A stretch of 64,000 nt of DNA from Artocarpus heterophyllus (lineage: Eukaryota > Streptophyta > Magnoliopsida > Rosales > Moraceae), in NCBI GenBank assembly GCA_025403435.1, contig CM046350.1, positions 8,777,512 through 8,841,511 of the forward strand. Direction: 5' to 3'. The notes under the pieces are model-generated. The model worked only from the letters and a program-made list of their open reading frames with translations, searched no databases and had not been told where the DNA came from. The position numbers and the translations under genes were made by a program. This document shows, piece after piece, positions 1-11,900 of this stretch. The first letter of the stretch is position 1. The number at the start of each line of letters is the position of its first letter.

Positions 1-620
1 TAAGTTTTAATTTGAGTATAGAATAAAATTGAAATTTGTGTTTGGAGAGGTGGTGAAGATATTTTTTATTTATTAATAAATCTAATAAAATCTTAATACT
101 AATGATTTTAAAAAATATGCAACATGGATCTTAATTTATTCCTCTCTTCATTATGAAGATAGTAAAAAAAGAATTATCTCAATTGGATATCAAATGAAGA
201 AATTATGATTTTTTTTCCTCAAATATAGGAGAGAGACTTTTAAAGTTTTCAAAATTCTCGTTGTCCTTAAACTTTTGATACTCGGATTTTTTGATACAGT
301 AAAAAATAAAATTTTCTCTCTTATATTTGAAGAAAAAAAATCATAATTTCTTCATTTGATATCCAATTGAGATGATTCTTTTTTCACCGTGTTCCTAATA
401 AAGAGAGGAATAAATCAAGATCTATATTGCATATTTTTTAAGATCATTAACATTAAGATTTTTTAATAAATCAAAAACTACATTCACTACCTCTTCAAAT
501 ACAAATTTCAATTTTATTTTGTACTCAGATTAAAACTCAAATGTACATCCAAACGTCAATTCGAATAACAATTTACTAACCCAAATCCTAATTCAAATCA
601 CACTAACTCAAATTAATTCA
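1..620. repeat. Truncated foldback (long inverted-repeat) element
   Basis: The two halves are imperfect inverted copies of each other: roughly 1-245 pairs with 296-545, around a short loop containing the phrase 'tttgatactcgg'. The arms share long stretches with the complete element at 621-1475 and with the pair at 19695-20798, so all belong to one family. The right end stops at 'aattaattca' without the terminal motif seen in the other members. The window edge cuts the left side. No coding potential was seen. Confidence 0.7.
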
Positions 621-1475
621 AGGTCTGTTTGGTAAATAGATTTGAATTAATGATCTGATTTAAATTAGTGTTATTTGAGTTAGAATTTGAGTTAATGATT
701 TGAATTGTTATCCAAATTCGTGTTTGGATGTGCATTTAGGGTTTAATCTAAGAATAAAATAAAATTAGAATTTATGTTTGAAAAGGTAGTGAAAATAGTT
801 TTTAATTTATTAACAAATCTAATAAAATCTTACTTTTAATGATCTTAAAAAATATGTAATATGGGCTACAATTTATTCCTCTCTTTACTAGGAAGATAGT
901 GAAAAGAGAACCATCTTAATTGGATATCAAATGAAGAAGTTATGATTTTTTTCCTCAAATATAAAAGAGAGAATTTAGTTTTTACTGTAGCAGAGATATC
1001 CGAGAATCAAAAGTTTAGGGGATGAAAACTCTAAAAACTTGGATTCTTGATACTCAAAGGATTCAGATTTTCGAGGAAACAAACATGTATCCAAAGGATT
1101 CTTGAATCTAAATTTGAGTCCATTAAGTCCAAATAATATTCAAAACAAACAGACTGTAAAAACTAAAATTCTCTCTCCTATATTTGAGAGAAAAAAATTA
1201 TAACTTTTTCATTTAATATCCAATTCAGATGATTCTTTTTTCATTATGTTTCTAGCGAAGAGAGAAATAAATTATTATCCATATTGCATATTTTTTGATA
1301 TCATTAGCATTAAGATTTTATTAGATTTATTAATAAATTAAAAATTATTTTCATCACCTACTATATATCTAAACACCAATTCGGATAACAATTTAAATTA
1401 CTAACTCAAGTCCTAATTCAAATCAAACTAACTCAAATCAAATTATTAATTCGAATCCATTTACCAAACAGACCT
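621..1475. mobile_element. Complete foldback/MITE-like element with ~320-bp inverted arms
   Basis: The element begins 'aggtctgtttggtaaat' and ends with the inverse, 'atttaccaaacagacct'. Inverted homology continues inward to about 1010 on the left and 1155 on the right. The central 145 bp carries smaller fragments of the same family. No transposase is present, so it is non-autonomous. The 'GTTTGG' end resembles several plant MITE groups, but I could not fix a superfamily because no clear target duplication is visible. Its right end touches the SULTR3 fragment at 1476. Confidence 0.7.
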
Positions 1476-1639
1476 TTGAGTTCCGGGAATATTTCCGGAG
1501 ACCATAGTGTTTGGCCTGGTCACATGTAGAAGAATCTTGAAAACTGAGACCCCAACCTGTGGTCCGTACAAAACAAGTGTTAAATGCTGATAAGGCAAAT
1601 GACTAATGACGATAAAGACGAAAAATTTTCAAAACAAAC
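1476..1639 (-). pseudogene. Stray fragment of SULTR3 intron 9 plus start of exon 10
   Basis: This block matches 2457-2620 of SULTR3 copy 1 over the same 164 bp, with scattered substitutions, and also matches the corresponding part of copy 2 (about 39497-39660). On the minus strand it contains the last part of intron 9, its AG acceptor (exon would start at 1556) and about 80 nt of exon 10. It lies in the same orientation as copy 1, 50 bp beyond its stop codon. Some bases agree with copy 2 rather than copy 1, so it may derive from a third paralogue. It cannot encode a transporter alone. Confidence 0.85.
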
Positions 1640-1689
1640 TCGGAACACATCTCTTGGTCCTCATACAACTTGTCCTTCTGTGTAGTCCA

Positions 1690-4195
1690 TCATGGCTGTT
1701 CATGAGCCTTATATAGTGATGAAATGTCCCCTATAGCTTCTCCAACTGTTAGATATACTCCATTAATTCCAAAGGCTTCCAAGACATTTGATTGATGTAG
1801 TTTTTCGATCACAGTTCCACCAGGATTTGCCAACACAAGCTGAGAATATAAAAATTAAACCCACATATTAGCACCAAACGTAGTTATATTTATGAAACAC
1901 AAAAAAAAAAAGGGAAAAAAATGTCTCCTCTTGAAAAACAATGAAAATAAAGTTCTTACCTGAAGTGATCTTCTTTCTAGCTTCGTTCTGAGCTCACGTA
2001 CCATGTCAATACCACTGGTGTCTATTGCAGTAACGGCTGAGAAAGAAATAGTAAAATTGCAAGTGTTAGAAAGGCGAAAACCATATATATATATATATAT
2101 GTATATATATATTATTGAGCTTTTTTTGTTCTCTCCCTTGCAAAATCTGTACCTGTCATGTCCAAGATTACGCATTTTAATGAGCTTTCGTTGGCTGATT
2201 GTATCCTCTCTTCTTCCTCTCGAACCCATCTTAATAGTCTGCACTTGGAAGAATTCCTCAAGTCAGAAAACCGTGGCTTGAAAAAATACATATACTTCAG
2301 CAAAGTTGAAGAAAATATTATAGCTAAAAGGGGGGTCAAAACTGACCTTTCTTGGAGGCAAGTTGAATTTGCAAAGTAGATGGGGGATTCAATGGCAAGT
2401 ATGAGAAATGAAGGAATTCTCAAAGTTTCTCTGTATCTGTTGAGGTTTTGGTATACTTGAGTTCCGGGAATATTTCCGAGAGCCATAGTGTTTGGCCTGG
2501 TCACATGTAGAAGAATCTTGAAAACTGAGACTCCAACCTGTAGTCCGTACAAAACAAGTGTTAAATGCTGACAATGCAAATGACTAATGACGATAAAGGC
2601 GAAAATTTTTCAAAACAAACAGTGATGTCTTACCGCAATGGCGAGACCAAGCGGGACAGAAATGAAAAGAACGCCAAGAAAGGAGGATAAACAAGCGACA
2701 AAATCGAGCTTGTCAACTTTCCACAAGCGGTATGCAGACTTATAGTCGATAAATCCGATCATGGCAGTTTTGATGATGGCTGCTAAGATCACATTGGGTG
2801 TGTAATAGAAAAGTGGCATGAGGAACAGCAGGGTCATGAGCACAGCTAAGGACATTATGATGTTAGAGACGACTGTTTTTGCTCCAGCGTTGTAGTTCAC
2901 TGTGGATCTAGAGGACGACCCTGAAAGAAAAAGAATAGTGTTTATTAGATATTGCCAAGGGCCAACACTATGCTATGGAAAAAAAATTGTCAAAGTGAGA
3001 GAAAGGTCATAATTACCAGTAGTAACGTAGCATGAAGAACAAGAACCGGCTATGTTCATAAGCCCAATGGCTATCATTTCTTTGTTTTCATCTACTTGGT
3101 ATTTCTCCAAAGATGCAAATGTTCTTCCTGCTGCAACTCCTTCCTGAAATGTAGGAAAAGGCCATGATAGTTATTAAGTGTTCAATATTTTCAGCTTCAT
3201 ATATGCTTGTAATAAATTGTCTAGAAACCAAAAAAAAAAAAAAAAAAGAAGCATTGGATTACTTACAGCGAGGGACAAGATCCCAGTCACAATTCCAGTT
3301 TTGAGAGCAAGCCCAAGATATTTTCCACTGAAATATAACATGTTTGGAGAGGCTGGATTAAGTCCCTTTGGAAGATGGCCAATCTATTACAAAAATTTAA
3401 AAAAAAAAAATGAAAAAGGTTAGATTATTTATCAAGAGAAGCTAAAGGGAGAAAACTTTTGATATAGGAAGTAAGATGTCGGTTTCTTACAATTGAGATG
3501 TTCGGTGACTTTGACCTCAGAAAGAAAACTATGAGTGTTGAAAGAAGAACTGATGTTAACGGGGCAGCTGCTGAAATCCAGAAGAGTTTTGGCTTTCTCA
3601 CGCCCTGCAACAAGAAGTTAAGATTGTTATTTCAAGAAGCCAAAGAACTAATGTTCACTAAATATTTGGTGCGTTACTTTATTAGGACCTGTAGAGGTAC
3701 TTACTATGTGTCTTGTTGCCAGGAGAAACAACAAGAAGCAGAATCCCATTACAATAGTTTGGCAAGACCACTGCACATAAAAGAGCAAGGTTAGTGAAAA
3801 GGTTACAAAGTTAGAAAAGTCATTTTCAATTTACCTTGTGACACCCATTTAACTTCTCCAACTGTATTATTTGCAAAATATAGAGAAAATAAAGAATATT
3901 CTGAAGAGCTAAGTTCAAAAGAACAAAAGGAATTGGCACTTGCTTATTTATATTTATTTAGAACAAAAGGGTAATCTAGAAGTCTACCCGACTTATAATA
4001 AAATATATTAGCCTAATGGGAACCTTTTTTTTTTTTTTAATAATCTGATAGGAACCTTTTGATAGAAATTAAAAAGTACCCTTTAGTGAGAAAAAAATTA
4101 AATGACTCTAAATTAAAGCAATGATAGTAATTTGGACATCCTATCAGGCACCGACTTAGGATTGATTTATTCCAGTATGTTGCGTATTACCATTA

Positions 4196-4239
<44 letters not shown>

Positions 4240-5531
4240 ATAAGAAAAACATTGAAAATTTTATTGCCGTTTGGGTAGCCATTTTTTATTTTTTATTTGT
4301 ACCTCATTTCTTTGGTTGATAACGGAGGACAAAACAGGAGCCAGTTGCATTTTGCTTGTGAAGTGAACGATTCCAAGCAACCCTTTAAGCTGTTGTAAAG
4401 AAACAATGACTGCAGCACCAGCCATGAATCCAAGCAAAGTTGCCTTTGAGAGAAAATCAATTATGAATCCCAACCTGTAAATAAAAAACATCAAAATAAA
4501 TCAGATTAAAAATTCTTCTAAATTCTGTCCCTATCATTAAGTTTTTTGTCACGTTTTTTTTTTCCTCAAAATCAGAAGAGTTAGAGAATAGAGTCACTAC
4601 CTTAGAAGACCCAAAGAAGACTGGAAAACGCCGGCAAAAAAGGTGGCGGTGAAAGCCAGTTTAAGATAAAGGGTTGGCTCTTGAACGGGAGAAACTGTCT
4701 CACTCAACATTGATCCCATAACTAAAGAGGCTATTGAAACTGGACCAACTCCCAGATGTCTTGAACTTCCCAGAACAGAATATATCAGTGGCGGTACAAA
4801 ACTTGAGTCTGCATGTTTAACTTAAGATTATTAATTAATATTTCTTCCATTAAATTAATTTTGGTTTAGGTAAACACGTCTAAAAAAAAAAAGGAAGAAG
4901 CAGACAAAATAAGAGTTTGTATGGATTTTGAGATACTAACATAGTCCGACTATTGGAGGCAAATTTGCAAGCTTCGTATAGCTGATTCCCTGCAATATAT
5001 TAAGACCTAATTAACAAACTGTTTTTTTTTCTACTCTAACAGAGTTGCAATTAAACAATAATAGGACAAAAGAGCAATATTATATACGTATGTATGTAGA
5101 GAGAGAGAGAGAGAAACAGAGAAACAGAGAAGAGAAGTTCTTTTTTTTTTTTGTGTGTGTGTGTGTGTCTCACCCACCTGTGGGATTGCCAGGCTGGCAA
5201 TGGTGAGGCCGGAGATGATGTCAGACCTGAGGAGCTTGAGGGTGTAGTGAGGGCCCCACTGGAAGATGGGGAAGAGGAACTGGAGACCCAGAAGCATTTT
5301 CATGGGGAGGCTGGTCTGGTTGTGGAAATCGTGAAGTGGATCGTCCGGGAAGAAGATCTCCGAGATCTTCTGCTTCAACTTCTGGAAAGTGGTCTGCTTT
5401 GGAGGCAAGCAAACCTTGTGAATCTCCATTGTTATTGCTCCTTCTGATACCACATCTGAGGAGGAAGGTGGGATTCTCACGACCGTTTCATGGCTTGAAA
5501 GATCTTCCACTCTGTTTGAGTTCAAACCCAT
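1690..5531 (-). CDS. SULTR3: SULTR3-type sulfate/anion transporter, copy 1
   Basis: Proton-coupled anion transporter of the SulP/SLC26 family, group 3 and closest in style to SULTR3;3, acting in a cell or organelle membrane. Coding exons on the minus strand: 5178-5531, 4941-4989, 4601-4808, 4303-4474, 3705-3770, 3491-3604, 3267-3383, 3017-3143, 2634-2920, 2347-2537, 2153-2238, 1960-2036, 1690-1839. All have GT/AG borders and sum to 1998 nt (665 residues plus stop), the usual SULTR length. Residues 1-118 form the cytosolic N-terminus and first membrane segment. The membrane core follows, with the family signature '[15 protein letters not shown]' spanning exons 1-2. A C-terminal STAS domain (about 515-645) keeps the 'IDTSGI' motif. 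Compared with copy 2 it has substitutions at normally conserved sites: Cys264, Ala365, Lys374, Glu379, Ser405, Thr409 and Lys453. The reading frame is intact, but function may be altered. Substrate is inferred from family only. Confidence 0.92.
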
Positions 5532-5656
5532 TTTGTTGTTTTTGTTTGTTTTGTGTTTCTGCTAAGAAAGACGTAAGAAGAATAAGAAGAGAGTGCTAGA
5601 AAGTAAAGAAAAAGTTTTTTTTTTTTTTTTTGAAGAGAATGAGGGTGTGGGATTGC

Positions 5657-5665
5657 AATTTATAG
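5657..5665 (-). promoter_or_regulatory. Probable TATA box of SULTR3 copy 1
   Basis: The minus strand reads 'ctataaattg' about 126 nt upstream of the ATG at 5531. It is followed by a plausible pyrimidine-rich leader. The same box, in the same context, lies upstream of copy 2. Start-site position is inferred, not observed. Confidence 0.6.
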
Positions 5666-6700
5666 TGAGAATAAGACATGGGATGGGAGGGAGGCCCTAT
5701 CGTCGTAGTGGAGTGGCAGTAAAAGTGAACAGTAGTGTGTTTTTGTCCTTTGTTTCCGTGTGAGGGCAAATTCGTCATTTCAAGTCTCACGTTTGTTTTC
5801 TGCTTCTCTTTATGTGTGATGATAATAATACGGGTTAATCAATGAGGGAAGAACAAGTAAATACAGAAGAAAAAAAAGATATATTTTTTTAAGACAAAAA
5901 AATCATAATTACTAATAAGGTATTTGGTAAGACGGTAAGAACCGTTAATTAAAATTATTTTTATTATAATATAAAAAAACATAATTTAATTATTATTATT
6001 ATAACATATAAAAATTTTATATTATTTATAATTAAAAAATAATTTGAACCATTTTCATCAACTACAGTGTAAACTGCCAAAAACAGAACACAGAAAAAGT
6101 CTCCAGTAAAATTTGGACATCGTGAGGGCGGTTTAGGTAACATCACAAATAATAAAATTCTTCAAAATAAAAAAGAAAAAGAAAAAAAGATGAGGACAAT
6201 TCTATGTTAGAAGAGAAAGAGGAGAAATTTGACACTACTTATCATGGACCTAAAAAATTGCGCTTTAATTGGTGATTGTGTTTTACATGAAGTTTTGTAC
6301 AAAATACTTTTTATTAAAGTTTTGAACCTTCAACAAGTATAAAAAAAAATAGTAAAAGTCGAAATATAATTGTTAGATTAATTTTTAAAACTGGCACCAT
6401 TGTTTTGATAAAATTGCTTGTGTGTTATTTCCTTTGGTAATTTTGTTCACTCACTCGGTATATGGTCAATCTATGTTTTGGGTAAATTTAGAAGTTTTTT
6501 TTATCTGTCTTTCCTAATACGAAATAAATGCTTTTAATGCATTCCTTTAAAAGAGAATTCTATTTTTATTTTATATAGATAAATATCACACTTATATGAT
6601 GCTTAGAATGCTTATATACATTGATGAGTTAAGACCTATCGATTTTTATACTGATACAATATGCTAACTAATGTACCTCAGTTTGGATTGACTAGTTGGA
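5666..6700. other. Upstream flank of SULTR3 copy 1, no gene seen
   Basis: AT-rich promoter-proximal spacer. Most of it aligns by eye with 43016-43850 upstream of copy 2, with small indels such as an extra AT-rich segment around 5890-6050. No open frame of note or RNA gene was seen. Conserved blocks between the two copies are candidate promoter elements. Confidence 0.6.
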
Positions 6701-6705
6701 CTAAC

Positions 6706-8866
6706 TGTAACGTCCCGAAATTTACTTAACATTAATGTAATGTAAATGATGAATTAGTGTGCCATAATTAAAGTTTTAACTTTAATTAGATTATTTGGTT
6801 GGATTTTGAATTTTGGTTGTTTTGTTAAACTGATGTATTCAAATGATTTCTCATTTGTTTTAAAATGATGTTTTGAGTTTTAAAACACAACAATTTGTAA
6901 AATGTTAAAGATACTCTGTTTTACAAAACCGTGGGCGGCACATGGTTTTCGCACAGTAAAACCGCCCACCGATTTTCTCTATTTATTTTCCTTTCCTCTC
7001 TCTCTCTCCTCACTCTCACGAACTCCCTCTCTCTCTCTCTTCACTCTCCCTCTCGGCAGCCTCTCTCTCTCTCTAATTTCTTCAAAAAATTTTGGTTTCC
7101 ATTCGAATCCAAGCTTCGGAACAGCAAGGAGGAAGCTCGGGGACGTGATTCGGCGACCGAGAACGCGGATTGAAGCTTCGATTCGAGGTTAGATTCGAAA
7201 TTTCTAAACTTTTTTCAAAATTTTCGATTTTGTGTGTTTTTGAAATCTAAGCTTGTTTAAGCTTAGAAAACCGTGGATTTGTGTTAAATGAGCTTAGAAC
7301 AACTAGAATCTAAACCTAGATTGAAGAAAAACGGATTGGATTCAAGATTTTCATTTTTCTCCTCTTTTTCTCATTTTCGGATTTTTGAGAATTTCGAGTT
7401 CAAATGTTGTTTAAATGATTCCAAATATGTTTTAGAATGTTTTTCTATCAACTATAGTTGTTTTTCATGCCTGGGATTTGAGAAAAACAGGTTGGAATTC
7501 AGATTTGGATTTTGGGGATCGAGAAACCCGTGGCTGGGATTTCTGGATTTTCCCAGTTCGGCAGGCCGAAGTTCATGTTCGGCAGGCCGGAGTGATGATC
7601 GGCAGGCCGGTGTTCTTCCGATCGGCAGGCCGAATCTGGGGAAATGTTCGGCAGGCCGAACTTTGCTTCCGGCAGGCCGAACTGTGCAGTTCGGCAGGCC
7701 GAAGCAGGGCGTCCGGCAGGCCGACCGAGGCATGGAAAATTTTGTGATTTTTACCCGATTTCACTGTTTTGAACCCTAATTTAAATCCCAACCTTATAGG
7801 ATGATTTTAATGATACAAATGGCACACTAGGACATCATGAAATGATTTAGTAACATAGAATGTTTCGAACTAGATATTGATCGACTTAGTTTGTATCTAG
7901 GATTGTTCGTGGTTCCGTGGAGCTAACGTATAGCGGACCGGGATTACGGTGTGGGGTACCGGCACGAGTACTGAGGTAGGACTTCTATCCTATTTCTTTG
8001 GTAGCCTGGTTTTGAAATGATTTGGCTTTGAAAATGATTTCTATCAAAATGTTTTCAACGGTTGTTTGAAAATGATTTTATCGGTTATATTTTTATATAC
8101 CGTGACATGAAATGAATTTCATAATGAATGTAATTGACAACACTCGGTAATTGGGTTTTGAATGATAATGATAACAAACACTAAGGCATGATGCCATATC
8201 AGAGATCGGGTCGTGTGACGAACGACCTTGGGGGCAGGTCCCGAAACCCAGCTGGGCCACTACGGTGGTGATATCATGGTTTGCCTAGGTAAATGTAAAT
8301 TGGTGTTTTGATTTGACGAGTAGACTGTTCTGTGTCAGAACGGCTCTACTCAATTTATTTATTTATTTATTCGAGTTTCTTTCCGTATAACTCCTGATAA
8401 TGTTATGTTCTTTGCATTAAATTATTTTATAAAACTTAGTCCTACTGAGCCTTTCGCTCACGTTTTACTGTTTTAAATCCCCCCCCCTCTAGGTGGTTTC
8501 CCATTTAGGTTTGGAGAAGATTCTTCGGACCGAACTCAGGAGCAATAGGAGAATTTGTTTACATTCGGTATTTATTAATCAAGGCATGTAAGACTTAACT
8601 CTATTTGTACTTGGACTGTAATTGTATTTATGATATTGTCAGAACCATGTATGTGCACAAGTTGTGGGTTGTGGAACCCATATTCGCGGTTTTTATTCAA
8701 TTATTGTTATTTGATTAATGATTTTAAATTCCTTTATAAAAATGTGGTGGAAAATCTTCTTAATTTTTACTTAATTGGGTTCTCAAACTCTCGGTTTTTA
8801 ATTAAATTCTCTTTTAATTAATCTAAATACTCCGCCACGTCACCTCCCGTACTCCGGGGCGTGACA
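6706..8866 (+). repeat. 5' LTR of the gypsy element
   Basis: Begins 'tgtaacgtcccgaaattt' and ends 'ccggggcgtgaca'. A TATA-like 'ctatttatt' near 6979, followed by CT-rich tracts (7000-7080), is a possible promoter and leader. The open frames inside the LTR are duplicated exactly in the 3' LTR and show no protein similarity, so they are not annotated as genes. Confidence 0.97.
7558..7724 (+). repeat. Array of eight near-palindromic CGGCAGGCCG motifs in the LTR
   Basis: The core 'cggcaggccg' occurs eight times in about 165 bp, usually as 'ttcggcaggccgaa', at uneven spacing of about 20 bp. The same array lies at 14465-14631 in the other LTR. Decayed versions appear in the related solo LTR near 31385-31510. 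It lies downstream of the presumed TATA, so it would be in the transcribed leader. Confidence 0.9.
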
Positions 8867-8869
8867 GAA

Positions 8870-8881
8870 TGGTATCAGAGC
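8870..8881 (+). other. Primer-binding site (initiator Met-tRNA type)
   Basis: The sequence 'tggtatcagagc' starts four bases after the LTR end and matches the classic plant LTR-retrotransposon site complementary to the 3' end of initiator methionine tRNA. Immediately downstream, 'caaggttatgaaccttg' can form a small hairpin. Confidence 0.95.
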
Positions 8882-8971
8882 TCAAGGTTATGAACCTTGG
8901 GAATTGTGCACACATAGGTTTGACAATGAAATACATCTGACAGTCCAAATTTTGTTTTCAGAAGTGAGAGA

Positions 8972-11900
8972 ATGGCACCTAGACGTCATTCGACAGCTGA
9001 CGCGGAGTTCGGAAATGATGAGGGCCTGATGAGGTCTATGATGGCAGCTTTCCGGCAGATGGCAACCAGGACTAGACCGGAAGACTCCAGTGTTGGTAGT
9101 CGGCATGCCTTCTTTAAGGAATTTCGGCGGGCGTCTATTCTGACTTTTGATGGCAATGGGGATCCGCAGTTAGCAGAGTATTGGTTGGATTCGATTTTGA
9201 AGCATCTTGATACCCTTGGTGTGCCTGAGGAGTATCGTGTGGAGTTTGCGGCGTATAAGCTCGAGGGTGGCGCTAACACCTGGTGGAAACAAACTAAGCG
9301 TCTGGAGCGCGGTGGCAATATCAGTTGGGACAAGTTCGAGGAGCTGTTCTATGATCGGTATTTTCCGCAGGGATATAGAGACCAGAAAGCAGCTGAGTTT
9401 TATAGATTGCAGCAGGGTGATATGTCAGTTCGGGAGTATGAGGCAAGGTTTAACGAATTGGCTAGGTTTGCTCCATCAGCTGTGGCATCGGAGCGTGAGA
9501 AATGCATCAAGTTTCAGGAGGGACTCAAGGCCCCTATTCGGCGGCAGTTGGTTGCTCTACGGCTTAGGAGTTTCGGAGAGCTTGTGTCGTCGGCGATCTC
9601 CGTGGAGAATGATTACGTGCAGTATTGTGAAGATCGAGCCAAGGCTTCAGGAGGACCGCAGAGGAGTGGCAGGAAGAGCACCAGTAGTCGTCCAACTCCG
9701 GGGAAAAGCAAGCAAGGCGGTGCGACCAGCGGCAGTAGCAGTTCGTCTGGCAGCGGGCGCAGCAATCCCTACAGCTTCCATTGTCATTTCTGTCAGCAGC
9801 CCGGACACATCAAGAGGAATTGCCCGATCAGGAGTGCTCGTCTTGGATCGCAGACCGGGGAGGATGCCAGTCGTTCATCTCAGCCTCAGCCTCAGACCCT
9901 ACCTCCACCTCCGCAGTACCCGCAGTTGCAGTATCCGCAGTTTTCTCCTCAGCAATTCACATATCCGGCACGGGGACAGCAGCAGCAGTATTTCCAGCGC
10001 AGTGTTCCTCAGTATAGAGCTCCGAGTGCAGGTAGTGTGCAGTTGTCTCCATCTCAGCAGCATCGGCCGAGTAATGCAGGACCCAGCAATGTCGGTAGAG
10101 GAAAAGGGAAGGCGCCAGTGCAGGTTCATGCAATGGCATCTGGAGGGTCAGATTCTCAGATTGGTAACGCAGTTGTTGATGGTATGATCTTGGTTTCCAG
10201 ATCTCTAGCACGCGTTTTATTTGATACCGGTGCCTCTCATTCTCTCATTTCGAGTTCTTTTGTACATGCCTTGGGATTAGAAGTAGAAGAGTTTAATGAA
10301 CCCCTAGCTATAATTTCTCCCTTGGGGCGGGTGTGTGTAAATCATATGTGTAAATCTTGTAAAATAAAGATTGGGGATGAGATTTTGAAAAGTGATTTGA
10401 TTATACTCCCCATGAGTTCCTATGATGTGATTCTAGGAATGGACTGGTTGTCCAGGTATAGTGCAGTTGTGGACTGCCAACTTAGAAAAGTGACCCTAGT
10501 GTCGGATAGGGGGACGGTAATCACTTACCAGGGTGGTGGTGATTGGCTAATGAGTGAGCGTCTCATGAAGTCATGTCTAGGAGGGCGAAGGAATCTAGAT
10601 TGTTTTGCTTTTCTTGCCAATCTAGATTGCGAGCCCTATGTTCCGAGTAGTAGTGTAGCGATTCCGGTGGTTGGTGAGTTCGAGGATGTTTTCCCCGACG
10701 AGTTGCCAGGATTGCCACCGTATCGGGAAATTGAGTTTGGTATCGAGTTGTTTCTAGGGACATCACCGATTTCTATGGCACCTTATCGGATGGCGCCGGC
10801 AGAAATGAAGGAATTGAGGAAGCAACTTCAGGAGCTTGCTGATAAAGGATATATTCGGAATAGCACATCTCCGTGGGGAGCACCAGTTTTGTTCGCTAAG
10901 AAGCACGATGGGACTCTCAGGTTATGTGTGGATTATCGGCAGCTGAACCGTGTTACGGTGAAGAACAAGTATCCTTTGCCTAGGATTGATGAGCTATTTG
11001 ATCAGTTGGGAGGTTCGCGATACTTCTCGAAGATTGATTTGCGGTCAGGTTATCATCAGCTCAGAATCAAGGAAGAGGATATTCCCAAGACAGCTTTTAG
11101 GACTCGGTATGGGCACTTCGAGTTTCTGGTTATGTCTTTCGGGTTGACGAATGCTCCAGCAGCTTTCATGGGTCTGATGAACAGGATATTCAGGCCGTAT
11201 CTGGATCAGTTTGTGATCGTGTTCATCGATGATATTCTTGTGTATTCTAAGACATGGGAGGAGCATGAGCAGCATCTTCGGATCGTGCTTCAGACTTTGC
11301 GGGAGCACCAGTTGTATGCTAAAAGGGAAAAATGTGAGTTCTGGTTGACCGAGGTCAAATTTCTGGGTCATGTCATTTCGGAGCATGGTATTTCAGTGGA
11401 TCCGTCCAAGATTGAAGCTATATTGGAGTGGGAACGACCAAGGAATGTAGCGGAGATTCGCAGCTTCTTAGGTCTTGCTGGATATTTCAGGAAATTCGTA
11501 AAGGACTTTTCGAAGATTGCAGCTCCGTTGACGAGGTTGATCAGGAAAAACGTCAGGTTTGAGTGGGATGAAGACTGTGAGTCTGCTTTTCAGGAATTGA
11601 AGAACCGGTTGACTTCAGCTCCAGTATTAGTTATTCCTAGCAGTGACGAGCCATATGAGGTTTATGCTGATGCTTCAGGGCGCGGACTTGGATGCGTGTT
11701 GATGCAGCATGGACGTGTGGTTGCGTACGGATCGAGACAGCTACGACCTCACGAGCGGAATTATCCTACTCACGATTTAGAGCTTGCGGCGGTGATCTAC
11801 GCGCTGAAGATTTGGAGATGTTACTTGTATGGAGCATCGTTTCAGGTCTTCTCCGATCACAAGAGTTTGAGGCATTTGTTCACTCAGAGGGATCTCAACT

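Noticed and set aside
4200..4238. Long A run in a SULTR3 intron as a retroposed poly(A) tail
   Set aside because: No target duplication or retroposed body; the copy-2 intron has a shorter interrupted A run at the same place.
5151..5599. Plus-strand open frames opposite SULTR3 exon 1 (also 42466-42956)
   Set aside because: Antisense shadows of the GC-richer coding exon; conserved only because the exon is.
7558..7724. Repeat array considered as CRISPR or satellite
   Set aside because: Spacing is irregular, the repeat core is only 10 bp, the spacers are short, and it sits inside a plant LTR.
6902..7779. Open frames of 60-163 codons in the LTR, repeated at 13809-14686
   Set aside because: They are exact duplicates because they lie in both LTRs, and consist of CT-rich and palindrome-array translations with no protein family resemblance.
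9207..10187. 326-codon second-frame open reading in gag
   Set aside because: Shadow of the gag-pol frame; composition is biased and no domain is recognised.
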